Source: an uncultured Polaribacter sp.
Lineage (GTDB): Bacteria; Bacteroidota; Bacteroidia; Flavobacteriales; Flavobacteriaceae
Direction: 5' to 3'
DNA: 64,000 nt
Assembly (NCBI RefSeq): GCF_947503855.1
Contig: NZ_CANNFF010000003.1
Span: 186,001 to 250,000, forward strand
Shown here: in pieces, positions 63,458-64,000 of the stretch
Layout of the letters: every line of letters starts with the position of its first letter
How positions within the stretch are numbered: position 1 is the stretch's first letter
Position numbers and translations under genes: made by a program
The notes under the pieces: generated by a model
The model's database searches: none
What the model was told of the DNA's origin: nothing
The model's input: only the letters and a program-made list of their open reading frames with translations

Positions 63458-64000
63458 TTAAGCGATGTTTTCTTTTGATGATTTCATAGGATTCCCAAAT
63501 AAATCTAATATTGGTTTTCCTTTACCATCTGGCGTTGTATAAAATGGTCTACCTTCTATTTCATAATGGGTTTCTGAATGAATCCCTAAAGCATGATAAA
63601 CAGATTGATGCACTTCATCTATTACTACTGGATTCTCTATTGATGAACAAGGTCTTTCGTCTGCAGTTTTACCATAAACTAATCCTTTTTTTACACCACC
63701 GCCCCACATTAAAATAGAACTACCATCTGTAAAATGACGATGCATTCCATAGTGTTTTTCGTGTTCTATAATATCTGGTTGATTCACTTGGTCTTTTACT
63801 TTTTTACCTGGTCTCCCTTCCATAATAGCATCTCGACTAAACTCACTTGCCAAAATAATAAGTGTTCTATCTAAATGTCCTGTTTTATCTAAATCCTTAA
63901 CAAGTTGAGCTATAGGCCTATCAATAAGCGCTTTCATTTTTTTAAGCCTCGTATGCCCATTTTCATGCGTATCCCAACCTAAAAATGGTTCGTATTCTGT
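63458..64000 (-). CDS. DUF1501 protein, 5' part outside the window
   Basis: The frame is open to the edge of the window and reads EPFLGWDTHENGHTRLKKMKALIDRPI, so the ATG at 63937 is not the true start. The 181 visible residues are the C-terminal third of a DUF1501 protein (alkaline phosphatase/sulfatase-like superfamily), with the GWDTH metal-binding segment, IILASEFSRDA, HEKHYGMHRHFTDGSSILMWGGGVKKGLVYG and ALGIHSETHYEIEGRPF. DUF1501 proteins occur beside sulfatases in carbohydrate-degrading clusters, but their reaction is unknown. The upstream promoter and possible operator lie outside. Confidence 0.88.
   Translation of the reverse strand, partial: TEYEPFLGWDTHENGHTRLKKMKALIDRPIAQLVKDLDKTGHLDRTLIILASEFSRDAIMEGRPGKKVKDQVNQPDIIEHEKHYGMHRHFTDGSSILMWGGGVKKGLVYGKTADERPCSSIENPVVIDEVHQSVYHALGIHSETHYEIEGRPFYTTPDGKGKPILDLFGNPMKSSKENIA

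Overview
The window is a strongly A+T-rich chromosome segment from a marine member of the Flavobacteriaceae; the proteins look most like Polaribacter or a close relative (recognised from memory, not searched). Supporting signs are promoters of the TAnnTTTG type, type IX secretion (T9SS) sorting domains, alternative complex III, a 287-residue primary sigma factor, many lipoproteins and sulfatases. I saw no rRNA, tRNA or CRISPR array.

Layout. 1-9.4 kb: ordinary accessory and housekeeping genes (outer-membrane porin fragment, NhaC antiporter, YdjM-like membrane hydrolase, methionine gamma-lyase-like enzyme divergent from an Lrp regulator, a decayed CPBP protease gene, YceI lipoprotein, TcdA). 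8.8-13.2 kb: a vitamin-uptake group made of PnuC, a NadR-type kinase and ArfB, followed by a TPP riboswitch that leads into a TonB-dependent receptor. 13.4-19.2 kb: RpoD, then on the minus strand a persulfide-oxidation group (persulfide dioxygenase-rhodanese, rhodanese lipoprotein, metal-binding HMA protein), a SulP permease and RuvB. 19.3-30.6 kb: a complete minus-strand respiratory operon, alternative complex III (ActA-F) followed by cytochrome c oxidase subunits II and I. 30.8-36.0 kb: a SPOR protein and the rimP-nusA-infB operon, with a canonical promoter and a terminator-like hairpin in its leader.

At 36.6-39.6 kb the core genome gives way to a scar: a frameshifted CheB-CheR gene cut by an IS982-type element, with an IS1595-type element 46 bp further on. 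From 39.7 kb to the end is a carbohydrate island: two sulfatases, GH78 and GH106 alpha-L-rhamnosidase-like enzymes, a DUF1080 protein, a nucleoside-hydrolase-like secreted protein, two T9SS proteins, an NHL-repeat protein and a DUF1501 protein. Rhamnosidases plus sulfatases suggest a sulfated, rhamnose-containing algal polysaccharide (ulvan-like), but no lyase or SusC/SusD pair lies inside the window. An efflux cassette (FtsX-type permease, ATPase, HlyD adaptor, TolC) and a divergent sigma-54 response regulator/histidine kinase pair sit within this island.

The most interesting observation is regulatory. Six transcription units of the carbohydrate island carry the same element upstream: an imperfect tandem repeat of CAGGA-like half-sites about 11 bp apart. 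In five of the six, the second half-site is exactly 22 bp from a TAnnTTTG-type -7 box. This looks like the operator of one activator that is not encoded here. A second notable point is a perfect 14-bp inverted repeat and a sigma-54-like promoter between the TolC operon and its probable regulator. Two structured intergenic elements (near 4.7 and 10.5 kb) may be flavobacterial non-coding RNAs.
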